DNA of 64,000 bases from Notospermus geniculatus (lineage: Eukaryota > Nemertea > Pilidiophora > Heteronemertea > Lineidae), in NCBI GenBank assembly GCA_002633025.1, contig NMRB01000365.1, forward strand, positions 278,784 to 342,783, written 5' to 3'. Position 1 is the first letter of the stretch. Every line of letters starts with the position of its first letter. The position numbers and the translations under genes are program-made. Shown piece after piece: positions 55,543 to 64,000 of this stretch. The notes beneath the pieces were generated by a model. That model was given only the letters and a program-made list of their open reading frames with translations, did no database searches and was not told where the DNA came from.

Positions 55543-57324
55543 CTATTGTTCCTGACTCGCGGGTCGTGGCAACTTAAGCACGTCGACGCCTCGCTGAAAC
55601 CAAGCAACCGCTGTTAAACACCGGCGAACCCAACCGGTTGTTCGTCGCGTCACCTCTGCTTCGACACCCTCCGGCCCTTCTTCGTCGTCACCCTCCATCC
55701 TTCCGAAAGAACGAACAATGGCACGATCGAGACCGCAACGGCGTTTCTTTTTCACCGAAGAGTGCGATTGACCTAGTTTACGTTTACGTTTGTTCCTGTT
55801 ACCGTTGTGTTCTTCGTCGACACCGCCTCTGTGTACGGTTGTAAACCATTTTATCGTGGCCGGATCGTGATACTTGTGCGTTTGAACGACCTGGTCGGGC
55901 AGTGAGATGGCCGGGCACGTTCTCGCCTTACGATGACAGAACCGATCGCACTGAGCATAGTTGTAACGAGATGCCCGTATGCGACCGATGGCCGGTTCGA
56001 TGCAACGTCGGAATAGGTCCAGTTGCTCGACACGAGTGGGTTTCCAGGGTAAGACGCGACACATTAACGTGGCCAAGTCGTTCAAATGTGCGGTGATTAA
56101 CCCGTTCAGAGTTCGTTCGAACTTGGCTTTGGTCTGCACCTCGGCCGCGTTCACCTGAATGTGGTGCTTGTTGCGCTCTTCGTCGAGCACTTGCCCGCCC
56201 ATTTGACACATCATGGGCAGTAGGACCGGGTTCGAAGTGGCGCTCCAATTCGTGCATCGTCTGGGCGCTTGACCCTCGTGCGTATTCAGCGTCGACAGAC
56301 ACTGTTCCCAGTAGTCGTATTCGGCGGGATCGACGTACAAAGTGTCGCGGTCTTTATGATACGAGTAGTGGTGCGATTCTCTGGCTCGGGCATCGGCGCA
56401 GTGGTGGCAACGACATGCTAAGGCGCTCAATACGTTACCGCGTTCCGTAGCGATCTCGGCGATGGACGAGTCGGTGCATTCGCCGGTAATCGGATCGTAG
56501 CCGGGCATATTTTTTATGTAGTTCAAGGTCAGCATATACGTACGGAACGTCGGCTTGTAACGAATACGGTAGGCGGTGTTGGCCTCGTCGGACGCGGCGT
56601 TCTCGCGAAACGTCATTTCGTTCGATACGCAAGACACGGGGCCGTCGTGGGTCACAGAATTGTTGTTTTGAACCATAAGCCTAATCACCGGGACGACTCG
56701 TGACTCATCGTTTACGTAGCGAGCGTGTGCAGCGTAGGCTCGTGATAATACGATGCCCTCTTCGCGACCACGAGGCATGTTTACGTTCGAGGACGTGCTG
56801 ACCGAGGCGTTCATATAGTGCATACCGCCACTAAAGTCGCCCGCCGCACACCATTTGTGTACCGAGTTGTTGGTCGACTCGTTTTCGCTGACCTTGTATC
56901 GTGCGCGTGTCCCGACAGGGTGATCGCACCGACTGACCGACTGCAGAAACAGTACTGTGCTTCGTTCCCGAGGTGTGCCTCGTTTGTGTATTTCAATAAC
57001 ATGTGGCACACCGTTCAGCATGTCTTGACGACTCGTACACTCGCTCACCGTCTCGTCGTTCCACACGCGTATTTTTGAAAACACGTTCAACATGACGTGG
57101 TGCGGATCGTGTTTACTGTACGCCCGATCCGATGTCCACCACTTGTTCCTTTTCGGGTCGTAAGGAATGCCGGCCGACACGTTGTACGACATGCCGCTAA
57201 GCACCTGGTTGGCGTACTCGACGCACACGTCTTCGCGAAGCGTACGGTCGGGTAGCGTCGCATTGCGGTGAATGGGGCTGAGCGTAGAGACTAGTTCGCG
57301 TTGTCGGCGCAATAAGCTAAACAT
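55543..57324 (-). CDS. Unknown Cys-rich 593-residue protein
   Basis: ATG at 57324. Many Cys and His occur in pairs (ACRCHHCADAR, PMMCQMGG, AQCDRFCHRKARTC), pointing to several zinc sites. The C-terminal ~110 residues have strong basic patches (NKRKRKLG, KKKRRC), likely a nuclear signal. No membrane segment. Size and Cys content recall the herpesvirus UL32-type packaging protein, but I cannot match motifs, so I leave the function open. Confidence 0.8.
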   Translation of the reverse strand: MFSLLRRQRELVSTLSPIHRNATLPDRTLREDVCVEYANQVLSGMSYNVSAGIPYDPKRNKWWTSDRAYSKHDPHHVMLNVFSKIRVWNDETVSECTSRQDMLNGVPHVIEIHKRGTPRERSTVLFLQSVSRCDHPVGTRARYKVSENESTNNSVHKWCAAGDFSGGMHYMNASVSTSSNVNMPRGREEGIVLSRAYAAHARYVNDESRVVPVIRLMVQNNNSVTHDGPVSCVSNEMTFRENAASDEANTAYRIRYKPTFRTYMLTLNYIKNMPGYDPITGECTDSSIAEIATERGNVLSALACRCHHCADARARESHHYSYHKDRDTLYVDPAEYDYWEQCLSTLNTHEGQAPRRCTNWSATSNPVLLPMMCQMGGQVLDEERNKHHIQVNAAEVQTKAKFERTLNGLITAHLNDLATLMCRVLPWKPTRVEQLDLFRRCIEPAIGRIRASRYNYAQCDRFCHRKARTCPAISLPDQVVQTHKYHDPATIKWFTTVHRGGVDEEHNGNRNKRKRKLGQSHSSVKKKRRCGLDRAIVRSFGRMEGDDEEGPEGVEAEVTRRTTGWVRRCLTAVAWFQRGVDVLKLPRPASQEQ

Positions 57325-57521
57325 TATCTTGGTACTCGAACAATAATACTTTCAGTGATTGGACCCGGTAAATAGGCGTACATCGGCACGGATATTGGTC
57401 GGATCGGCGAACAACGTCGTTCACCTGGTACGAACGAATCAGACAGCCGACACTACTCGAGAGGATCCCGGTCAAGACATATCGACGGACGGACGCGAAC
57501 TATGAAACCGTCGTATTACTA

Positions 57522-57624
57522 TATAAAAAACCGGTACGCGCCACGCACGATTGCTAGGCGAATCATCACCGAATAACCCACGATCGGTTCTGGAACCGAA
57601 ACCTTTCAATCTCGGGTATATAAA
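57522..57624 (+). promoter_or_regulatory. Two TATA boxes upstream of the 57673 gene
   Basis: TATAAAA at 57522-57528 and TATATAAA at 57617-57624; the second lies 49 bases before the ATG with a short leader. The 348-base gap 57325-57672 holds this promoter and presumably that of the divergent 593-residue gene; nothing else is seen. Confidence 0.6.
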
Positions 57625-57672
57625 CAGGACACGCTCTCGGTTCGCTCATTCGCAACTTCGACGACGGACATC

Positions 57673-58767
57673 ATGGAACTTGCACCACAGCAGCAGCAGC
57701 AGCAGCAGCAACCTAACACCCCGTCGGGGTGCATACGGGCCGATGCCGACTCCCTCACGCAGAAGGTAAAGAAGAGGCTGATCGACCTCGCGGCCACTCT
57801 CTCGGCCGCTTCTGGCGACGACGATCTTGCAAAAATCGACTGCGTGACCAAAGTGAACGTCGACGGAAAAGCCGTGCTGGCCGTGACGCTGCCCGACGTG
57901 GAGCCGAGGTTCTACCTAACCGACGACTGGATCAAAGCCGCGAACGTTTCGAAAGATTTCGACCACGTGCCAGTGCTGGTCAAATCGGAGACGCGAGCCT
58001 TCGGCAATACGCTGCGACACTTAGTCAATCACCTGCACCGTTACTCGAACGATACCACGTTGTTAAATTACAAGACAGAGGGAGTGCAATACGTACGTAT
58101 TGTCGGCACGAAATCGGGAACGAAGGAACTCGAAGAGCGGGCCAAGGAGCACGACGCGAGGGAGATACAGGACCACAAGTACCTCGATACGAAGACCGGC
58201 ATATTGTACGTGAGCTGCATCAGCACGAACGACGAGTCGTACGTATACGTGTACGACGAACGTGAGTGGTATTCCGCGTACCCGTTCACGGATACCGTTT
58301 ATCTGTGCGACTTTCCGAAGTGGTTCGAAAAATACGCCGGGAGAGGAGACGTCGAACGGTTCAACACGGACGACCTGTTTGCAGGTCGCGGCGGTTTAGC
58401 GGACCTGCGCCGCTCGGCGTTCAAGGGACTCTTCGATTTCCTCACGAGACACCGCGAGGTCGCGTACAATTTGTGCAAGGGCGTCGTGGCCGCTCCGGTA
58501 ACCATCGACAGAGAACGAAACTTGACGGCTGAGGACAAGTTGGTGATGAATATCAAAGAACTCGGCGCGGAAGGATCGCCTGTGATGATGGTGAGAGAAG
58601 ACGTGGTGCGGGGGAACGAGGCGCCGAAGAATAACGCCTCTTCCGGCAACGCGGAAACGCCGGGATGGTACATCGTCACCACCCTTCTGAGCATCGCGGA
58701 TGAAGAGTACGCCGGACGGTGCGTGCCGGTCGTGATTCGCAAAACGGGAACGGGAATTCCGCAGTAG
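57673..58767 (+). CDS. Unknown 364-residue protein with polyglutamine start
   Basis: ATG at 57673. Eight glutamines (mostly CAG) follow the first five residues. The rest is globular, apparently alpha/beta, with no Cys cluster, membrane helix or known motif. Codon choice is slightly more GC-rich than in neighbours. The strong TATA box and very short leader suggest high or early expression. Between 58768 and 59055 no gene is seen. Confidence 0.8.
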   Translation: MELAPQQQQQQQQPNTPSGCIRADADSLTQKVKKRLIDLAATLSAASGDDDLAKIDCVTKVNVDGKAVLAVTLPDVEPRFYLTDDWIKAANVSKDFDHVPVLVKSETRAFGNTLRHLVNHLHRYSNDTTLLNYKTEGVQYVRIVGTKSGTKELEERAKEHDAREIQDHKYLDTKTGILYVSCISTNDESYVYVYDEREWYSAYPFTDTVYLCDFPKWFEKYAGRGDVERFNTDDLFAGRGGLADLRRSAFKGLFDFLTRHREVAYNLCKGVVAAPVTIDRERNLTAEDKLVMNIKELGAEGSPVMMVREDVVRGNEAPKNNASSGNAETPGWYIVTTLLSIADEEYAGRCVPVVIRKTGTGIPQ

Positions 58768-58997
58768 ACGAGCAACACGACATGCGTACTACATGTGTCG
58801 TACCGCGGACATTCGATCGCGCGAGTCGAAGCAGATACCGGTTACTACGAACTATGGCATTTGGCCAGTGATAGATGCCTACCCGGTGAACTAACGTGCC
58901 CCGTAGATGTGAGCGACCAGCTCAAATACAATCTCAGGTAAACAACCTGATGAATTGTTAAAACAATATTAAATCGCAAATTTATATACACAGTTGT

Positions 58998-59003
58998 TTT
59001 ATT
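58998..59003 (-). terminator. Polyadenylation signal for the 59056 gene
   Basis: TTTATT (AATAAA on the minus strand) 53 bases past the stop. Confidence 0.5.
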
Positions 59004-59055
59004 TTTTCTCAAACTACACACGTGAGCCGCTTCCTACGTTAGGTTCACGGTTTGG

Positions 59056-59643
59056 TCACAATCCGTGTCGCTTGTTCGAGATGTACACCGACAACGGGAT
59101 AATGATGATCGAGAGTACGGTGACTCCACAAGTGGTCCACACCAACCACATGGCCTTTTCGATGTGAGTATTGGCCAAGTCGTACGGGGATGGAAGTTTG
59201 CCCTTTGGCGCCGTGGCACTGATCGCTTCGCCGGCGGTGGCAGTCATGAGCAAGTTGAACGGGAACACAACGTTATCGTGCGTGATAATCGTGCACGGGA
59301 TGCCCACGCCTAAAAACATTTTCGTCAACGTGTCCGGAGTGGGAACGACTACCAAGTCGCTCTCTTGATAATCATCAGATTTCGACTTCGACACCACCAG
59401 AGGTCCGATATCTCTGCCCGTGTCGCTAACGCACCATAATGCTACGGCCTTGTTGTCAGCCTTGTAACCAATGGTCGCCTTCCACGATCCAGCAGCCTTA
59501 TGCGTGTCGTGAACGTACGGCACCAACGTACCCCTAACGTCCATCTTTTTATCGCCGCTAATGAGTTGGACATCGGCACTGGTCACCGCGGCACACAACA
59601 CCGCTGCGACGATGGACACAGAAAGCCGCATAATAGACTGCAT
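59056..59643 (-). CDS. Small type I membrane protein
   Basis: 195 residues from ATG 59643 (or 59631); the frame extends upstream only to a TTG. Signal peptide (SVSIVAAVLCAAVTSA), ~140-residue ectodomain with two Cys (ALWCVSD and GIPCTI) at Ig-like spacing, one membrane helix (LVWTTCGVTVLSIIIIPLSVYI) and a very short basic tail SNKRHGL. Probably an envelope or cell-surface protein. No closer family recognised. Confidence 0.8.
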   Translation of the reverse strand: MQSIMRLSVSIVAAVLCAAVTSADVQLISGDKKMDVRGTLVPYVHDTHKAAGSWKATIGYKADNKAVALWCVSDTGRDIGPLVVSKSKSDDYQESDLVVVPTPDTLTKMFLGVGIPCTIITHDNVVFPFNLLMTATAGEAISATAPKGKLPSPYDLANTHIEKAMWLVWTTCGVTVLSIIIIPLSVYISNKRHGL

Positions 59644-59705
59644 GATCGTCCGCGCTCTCGAGAACGTACTACTCGCTCCGTATGTCAGTATGAAACCTCG
59701 GATAT

Positions 59706-60596
59706 TCAATTATTGTCATTTAACCGACGTCGTTGTCGTGGTGGTTCTGCGTTGTCGTCCGTGCCAGTTGTTCGTCGTCCGAATGAAAAAAACTTGGTCT
59801 GTTGCTGAGTTTCCCTATTGTCGTTTTTGGCCGCGTCGTTAAATCCGTTGCCGTAGTACTCGGTGGTGCCCACGACAGCTTTGTCCTCATTTTCCTCGTA
59901 GTTGCGCGCGCTAAACATGGCCGACGTGGCAGCCGCCCATACACGTCGCATGAACCACTCGTTCGATCCCGGCTCAACAGCGGCAGCGCATCGAGGTATT
60001 TTTGTCTCGAAACATACCGGTTCGATCGTGTGGAAGTCGACTCGCTCGGGACTGGTCTCGCAGTCGTACAGATAATAGTCAACACGACGCATACAACTGG
60101 CCAAGTCGCTATCGGAGCCGGCAACGGCGTTACGTAGCCGCTTACGAGACGAGAACAACGTCAGCATTTCTTCGACGTCCCTAGTGGCAAACAGGCAAAT
60201 GGTGACGGGTTTGCTGTGCGAGTCGTTGGCCGAACACAACTTGGTGAGAAGAACGTCTAGCGCGTAGACAACTGCTCGTTTGTTGCCACGCAAGTCGTTC
60301 GGCAACGTGCCGGTTTCGATCGTGTTTTCGTTGGAGCCAATGGCGTATACACCGTACTTGCGATTGCACCGAGTCTTGTCCGTAAACCACTTGACCTCCA
60401 CGTAATAGGTGCTGGCATTTGTCGTCCCCGGTAAACGTGCGGGGATGGGGATGGTTGTGACGTGGTCATTGGCGTCGGGTACCTGACCGTATTGAACGAG
60501 TTGTTGATCGCTTAAATCGTTGTCATCGTCGTCGACCTGTTCATTGGTAGCTGCTGCTGCTCGCCGATGTTGCTGTCTGTTAAGAAAGGCGTCCAT
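59706..60596 (-). CDS. Unknown 296-residue protein with RNase H-like pattern
   Basis: ATG at 60596; the extension to 60659 needs a GTG. An acidic, Gln/Ala-rich N-terminus (~50 residues) is followed by a segment whose strand and helix order resembles an RNase H fold: VEVKWFTDKTRCNRKYGVYAI, then GNKRAVVYALDVLL, then PVTICLFATRDVEEML. The catalytic Glu of the usual NxAE motif is replaced (KRAVV), so it is probably not an active nuclease. The C-terminal ~60 residues are disordered and basic (PPRQRRRLNDNN). The fold suggestion is weak. Confidence 0.7.
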   Translation of the reverse strand: MDAFLNRQQHRRAAAATNEQVDDDDNDLSDQQLVQYGQVPDANDHVTTIPIPARLPGTTNASTYYVEVKWFTDKTRCNRKYGVYAIGSNENTIETGTLPNDLRGNKRAVVYALDVLLTKLCSANDSHSKPVTICLFATRDVEEMLTLFSSRKRLRNAVAGSDSDLASCMRRVDYYLYDCETSPERVDFHTIEPVCFETKIPRCAAAVEPGSNEWFMRRVWAAATSAMFSARNYEENEDKAVVGTTEYYGNGFNDAAKNDNRETQQQTKFFSFGRRTTGTDDNAEPPRQRRRLNDNN

Positions 60597-60770
60597 TGCT
60601 GTCTTCTGTATGTTACACGAGGAAACAAGCTTAAGCGCCGAATAATCTTTGGTTTTCACTGCCTATCCATAGTGGAGAAACCGATACGATTGAGCCGCGG
60701 GTGTAGCGGATCGTTCACCATTGTTAACAAGGATGAGTCAGGTTTTCTACCGCGAACCGTTAGCCTAAGT

Positions 60771-60919
60771 ATTGGAACCACTGGCACCGCTGGAACCGCT
60801 GGAACCGCTGGAACCGCACCAATCATGTCGCGTGAAAATAGCGCGCAATTTAAACTCTAGCATCTGATTGGTTCGGTTCCAGCGGTTCCAGTGGGTCCAG
60901 CGGTTCCAGCGGTTCCAAT
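60771..60919. repeat. Palindromic hr-like element 10
   Basis: Five left-arm units, ACCAATCA, core TAGCGCGCAATTTAAACTC, CTGATTGG and five right-arm units. TGAGTCA at 60734-60740 and 60948-60954. Confidence 0.85.
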
Positions 60920-61038
60920 CAGTAATACAACGGGCGAGATGAAGTAATGAGTCATCGAGTAGCGGGACGTTCGCACGCGAACACCAGAGTGACGCCTTAC
61001 AGGTTGTTTTTATATATCGACATCCTTACGATATAGGT

Positions 61039-61190
61039 ATTGGACCCGTTGGCACCGTTGGAACCGCTGGAACCGCTGGAACCGGACCAATCAATTCCAA
61101 GAATGACAGCGCGCGATTCGAATACTCCCATCTGATTGGCTCAGTTCCAGTGGTTCCAGCGGTTCCAGCGGTTCCAACGGTTCCAGTAGT
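61039..61190. repeat. Palindromic hr-like element 11
   Basis: Full element, core AGCGCGCGATTCGAATACT. TGAGTCA at 61214-61220. Nearly identical to element 13, including upstream flank TCCTTACGATATAGG. Confidence 0.9.
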
Positions 61191-61310
61191 CTAGTGAGTA
61201 TAATACCTAAATATGAGTCATCCGATAAAAACCCGACTCGTCGCTACGTTCAAACTATCATGAATGATGACTCGTACCTGATTACGTGCCGCTTCACCGA
61301 TTACTTCGGT

Positions 61311-61372
61311 CCATTGACACTATTGGAATCGCTGGCACCGTACCAATCACGTCCCTTAAACTGGGCGCTTTA
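61311..61372. repeat. Half hr-like element 12
   Basis: Only the left arm, ACCAATCA and a GGGCGC core remain; it then runs into TATATCGACATC, the flank preceding element 13. Confidence 0.7.
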
Positions 61373-61408
61373 TATCGACATCTGGTATGTTTCCCTTACG
61401 ATATAGGT

Positions 61409-61557
61409 ATTGGACCCGTTGGCACCGTTGGAACCGCTGGAACCGCTGGAACCGGACCAATCAAATCCAAGAATGACAGCGCGCGATTCGAATACTCCCA
61501 TCTGATTGGCTCGGTTCCAGTGGTTCCAGCGGTTCCAGCGGTTCCAATGGTTCCAAT
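61409..61557. repeat. Palindromic hr-like element 13
   Basis: Near-duplicate of element 11 (core AGCGCGCGATTCGAATACT). TGAGTCA at 61585-61591. Confidence 0.9.
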
Positions 61558-61661
61558 AAGTAAGTGGACGAGCGAGTGTAACTATGAGTCATCGGTTCGT
61601 ATGTATGCCAATCAAATCGTTCGTCAATGAGAACGTGTCCACTCATCCTAACATCTTTATC

Positions 61662-61830
61662 TATTGGAACTAATGGAACCGTTGGAACCGCTGGAACCAT
61701 TGGAACCGCTGGAACCGGACCAATCAAAACCCACGATTTTGGCGCGATAAATTAAACTCGACCTATACTCAACTTTGATTGGTGCGGTTCCAGCGGTTCC
61801 AGCGGTTCCAACGGTGCCAATGGGTCCGAT
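61662..61830. repeat. Palindromic hr-like element 14
   Basis: Longest arms in the window, ACCAATCA, core TTTTGGCGCGATAAATT, TTGATTGG and right arm. It ends 13 bases from the stop of the right-edge gene, so it sits at that gene's 3' end. Confidence 0.85.
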
Positions 61831-61843
61831 AGGTATGCGCGCA

Positions 61844-64000
61844 CTAACGCAGCAATAAATAATGTCGAACCAACTCGTACCAACGTGTCGTCTTATCGGG
61901 CGAATCGATCGGTCTGAAGTAAACGGTGTAAAGCACGTCGATGACAAAATCGGGCAACTTGTACGCGTAACCTCTTTCGCCCGCGTATCGAACGAAAAAC
62001 GGCGCCACGTACTTTTCGAGTGATTGGGCTGATATGCACCGCTTTACCTTCTGACCGGTTACGGTAAAGCCTTCGTTCGATAAACACAGCAAAAGTACGG
62101 CCAAGTAGCGCCACCGATCGGACATCGAGGCGTTGATCGACTCGCTAATGTTGGCGCGACTAGGATGCAACACGGCCAAGTACTGGTTGTGAAACACTTC
62201 GTCCATGGAAACGTGCGCTTTGGTGTTCATCGCCTCGAGCACTTGTACGGCTCGTTGCGCGTCTTTCTCCGTGCGCGGATTCACGTTGATCAACCTCAAC
62301 TCGGGCGTGTTGATTATCGATGCTGCGCTCGTAGCCGATCCGTAACCGGGCAATTGAATGCCGCCTATCGACGAAGCGTCGTCTCTCGAGCCGGCCTCGT
62401 ACGAACGCCCCGTATCGGGTTTAAATAAAACGGCCGGCTTATCGTGTTGCCATTCGTGCTCGAGCCAGAAATTGCACGAGTCTAACGAATTGCGATGAGG
62501 TACGTTCGTAAAGATGGGTACGGGACGAATGTTCAAATCGGCCAGTAACCGATCGTAGTCGACATGCTGCCTACCTACACGGTAGGACGCGGGTAGACCG
62601 ATCGGGTTACGACGTTCTTTCGAATCGCCGTTGGTGAATTTAAAGAAATTCACCAGATCCATGAGCAGCTGTTCGTTGTCTCGTCGTACGTCCTCTACCA
62701 ACCGGCCACGAGACTCCGACCTACCGCTAGCGCTCTGTTGAGTGCCTAGAACGCGCAACAATTGGTCTCGATCGGTTTCGCTGACGTTCGCCAACTGAGC
62801 CATACGATCGACCATGTTACGCAACTGATCCAGCGTGCGGTTCTGCTTGTCGATATCGCGTTTCAATGCATCGTTCTCCGAATGAGCCGTCTTAACATGA
62901 TGCTCCAGTTGCTCTTTGGCTCGATGCGACGCGGCTAACATGTACTCGAGCTGTGCCTGGCCGCTGACCATGGCCTTGGCGTCGTCGCGGAGAACGGCCA
63001 CGTCCCGAGTCAGTTCGCTAATATGCCGATCCTTCTCGCGCAGCGCCTCTTTCATCTCGACGTCCTGCTGCGCCTGCAATTCGCGTTTACGTAGCTTTTT
63101 CGTGTCCTTGACCGTACCGTGGGCGAACGTGCCGCGCATAGACATCACGGGCGCGTCCGTGTATCCTCGGGCGGTCATATCGTCGACGCGCAGGCCGTCG
63201 CTCCTAACGTCTGCGGTAGACAACAGCGTCTTTTTCATGACCGGTTTTCGAAGTCGTTCGCCCAGTTTACGATCTATACGTATAGCGTCTTCCAACAGTT
63301 TAAACTCGGTCTTTTCGGCGAACATTTCGCCGTCTTTGCCCGCTGCCGTTTTACCGACCGTGGCGTCCAACGCCGCTGTCGCTTTGGCCTCTTCGCGCAA
63401 GAATCGCTGTCGTTCTTTGTTCATTTCGCGAACGGCCGCCAACGAGTCGTGTTGCGGGTCGGCACCGGCCGCCTTTTGCGCAGCTTTGAACGCCGCTTCA
63501 GTTTCGCGACTAAACTCCGTCGACACAACTAGCGCCGTTTTGATCATCCTATCGATGGTCTCGCGCCTATCTCGTTCGTTGGCAAACGTGTATTGCTTTT
63601 CGAATTGAACCATGTGGAGAATGGACGGCCGACATCCGTCATCGTGACTCTGTTTGCTGCCGTCGAACGTGAACGTACCGTAAACTTTGGGCGGCTGACC
63701 GGTTAACGACGTGCACGAGTAAACGCCCCGTTTAATGGTGAGCAGGACGTCGTCGTACACCTCGGCATAAGATAGCACGCGTTGACTCTGCGCGCTCCAT
63801 TCGAGTACCGACATGTAGGCGTTTACGGCTTGGGTGAGTGGCTCGCGCTGTTGCATCGGCGATAGTGGACGAACGACTAGTCCCGCATCGGAATTGTATT
63901 CGTACGGTACGCAACCCAAGCTCATCTCGTACGACATGGCCAATTGAAACTGTTGTTGTAACGCCGCGACTCTGCCTACGAAATTGGCCGCGTCCAGCGC
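61844..64000 (-). CDS. Coiled-coil protein, 5' part off the right edge
   Basis: The frame is open from the window edge to the stop at 61844, about 718 codons; the apparent start at 63943 is a TTG and the frame continues upstream of it, so the N-terminus is outside. A long coiled coil fills the middle (heptad-like DRHISELTRDVAVLRDD, LDQLRNMVDRMAQL), flanked by a globular N-terminal part and a C-terminal ~250-residue domain (VPHRNSLDSCNFWLEHEW, then RWRYLAVLLLCLSNEG). Size with a central coiled coil is reminiscent of herpesvirus portal proteins, but no diagnostic motif is seen; a tegument protein is equally possible. Confidence 0.85.
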   Translation of the reverse strand, partial: ALDAANFVGRVAALQQQFQLAMSYEMSLGCVPYEYNSDAGLVVRPLSPMQQREPLTQAVNAYMSVLEWSAQSQRVLSYAEVYDDVLLTIKRGVYSCTSLTGQPPKVYGTFTFDGSKQSHDDGCRPSILHMVQFEKQYTFANERDRRETIDRMIKTALVVSTEFSRETEAAFKAAQKAAGADPQHDSLAAVREMNKERQRFLREEAKATAALDATVGKTAAGKDGEMFAEKTEFKLLEDAIRIDRKLGERLRKPVMKKTLLSTADVRSDGLRVDDMTARGYTDAPVMSMRGTFAHGTVKDTKKLRKRELQAQQDVEMKEALREKDRHISELTRDVAVLRDDAKAMVSGQAQLEYMLAASHRAKEQLEHHVKTAHSENDALKRDIDKQNRTLDQLRNMVDRMAQLANVSETDRDQLLRVLGTQQSASGRSESRGRLVEDVRRDNEQLLMDLVNFFKFTNGDSKERRNPIGLPASYRVGRQHVDYDRLLADLNIRPVPIFTNVPHRNSLDSCNFWLEHEWQHDKPAVLFKPDTGRSYEAGSRDDASSIGGIQLPGYGSATSAASIINTPELRLINVNPRTEKDAQRAVQVLEAMNTKAHVSMDEVFHNQYLAVLHPSRANISESINASMSDRWRYLAVLLLCLSNEGFTVTGQKVKRCISAQSLEKYVAPFFVRYAGERGYAYKLPDFVIDVLYTVYFRPIDSPDKTTRWYELVRHYLLLR

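Noticed and set aside
1-64000. Nimavirus (WSSV-like) genome
   Set aside because: Kinase, TS, IAP-like genes and repeat regions would fit, but the assemblin-like protease, UL52-like primase and ICP8-like protein fit herpesviruses better. No WSSV-specific gene was recognised.

Overview
The window reads as part of a large double-stranded DNA virus of an invertebrate animal, densely packed with long uninterrupted genes on both strands. Three replication genes are recognisable: a family B DNA polymerase, a large zinc-motif protein resembling the herpesvirus single-stranded DNA-binding protein, and an archaeo-eukaryotic/UL52-type primase. Three further features also point to the herpesvirus lineage: a protease-scaffold gene with the layout of herpesvirus assemblin, a capsid-sized protein, and membrane glycoproteins with Ig-like folds. 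A BIR-RING inhibitor of apoptosis, further RING genes and a polymerase longer than in vertebrate herpesviruses make a malacoherpesvirus-like agent (mollusc or other marine invertebrate) the best guess. This placement is inference from motifs read by eye; no database search was possible. The window may be a free virus or an integrated copy. Two single-N positions (17866 and 30222) mark assembly joins.

Layout. 1-3793 (-): 5' part of a very large protein with a 25-glycine tract. 3931-8844 (+): DNA-binding protein. 8875-9516 (+): degenerate Ras-like GTPase with a CaaX tail. 9792-11948 (-): unknown 718-aa protein. 11949-13260: four palindromic repeat elements and a copied fragment of the primase gene. 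13261-17250 (+): Cys-rich protein and a 1174-aa Ig-like membrane glycoprotein. 17319-17865 (-): truncated secreted protein, cut by a join. 17889-22607 (+): DNA polymerase. 22670-23242 (-) and 23241-26402 (+): a small protein and a RING-primase whose start codons overlap. 26494-27141 (+): secreted protein. 27328-32106 (+): probable major capsid protein, inflated by a duplicated contig end.

32187-40670 is a minus-strand block: protein kinase, two unknown proteins, thymidylate synthase, a Rep-like superfamily 3 helicase, DHFR, and a broken helicase copy beside DHFR. 40671-43100 is a different-looking island with microsatellites and a predicted four-exon spliced gene for a very acidic protein. 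43603-46551 (+): unknown 778-aa protein and the IAP. 46691-49770 (-): protease-scaffold and a four-helix membrane protein, the latter start-overlapping with an 870-aa protein on the other strand (49769-52381). 52910-55332 (+): two unknown proteins and a RING protein. 55543-60596: four genes including a small type I membrane protein. 60771-61830: five more repeat elements. 61844-64000 (-): a coiled-coil protein running off the right edge.

How the genes may work together: polymerase, DNA-binding protein and primase form a replication core; TS and DHFR would feed dTMP synthesis; protease-scaffold and capsid protein form a capsid-assembly pair; glycoproteins and membrane proteins belong to the envelope; IAP, RING proteins, kinase and the Ras-like protein are candidate host-interaction genes. 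The dispersed CCAAT/GGCGC palindromes, often followed by TGA(G/C)TCA sites, look like a family of enhancer or origin elements comparable in concept to baculovirus or WSSV homologous regions.
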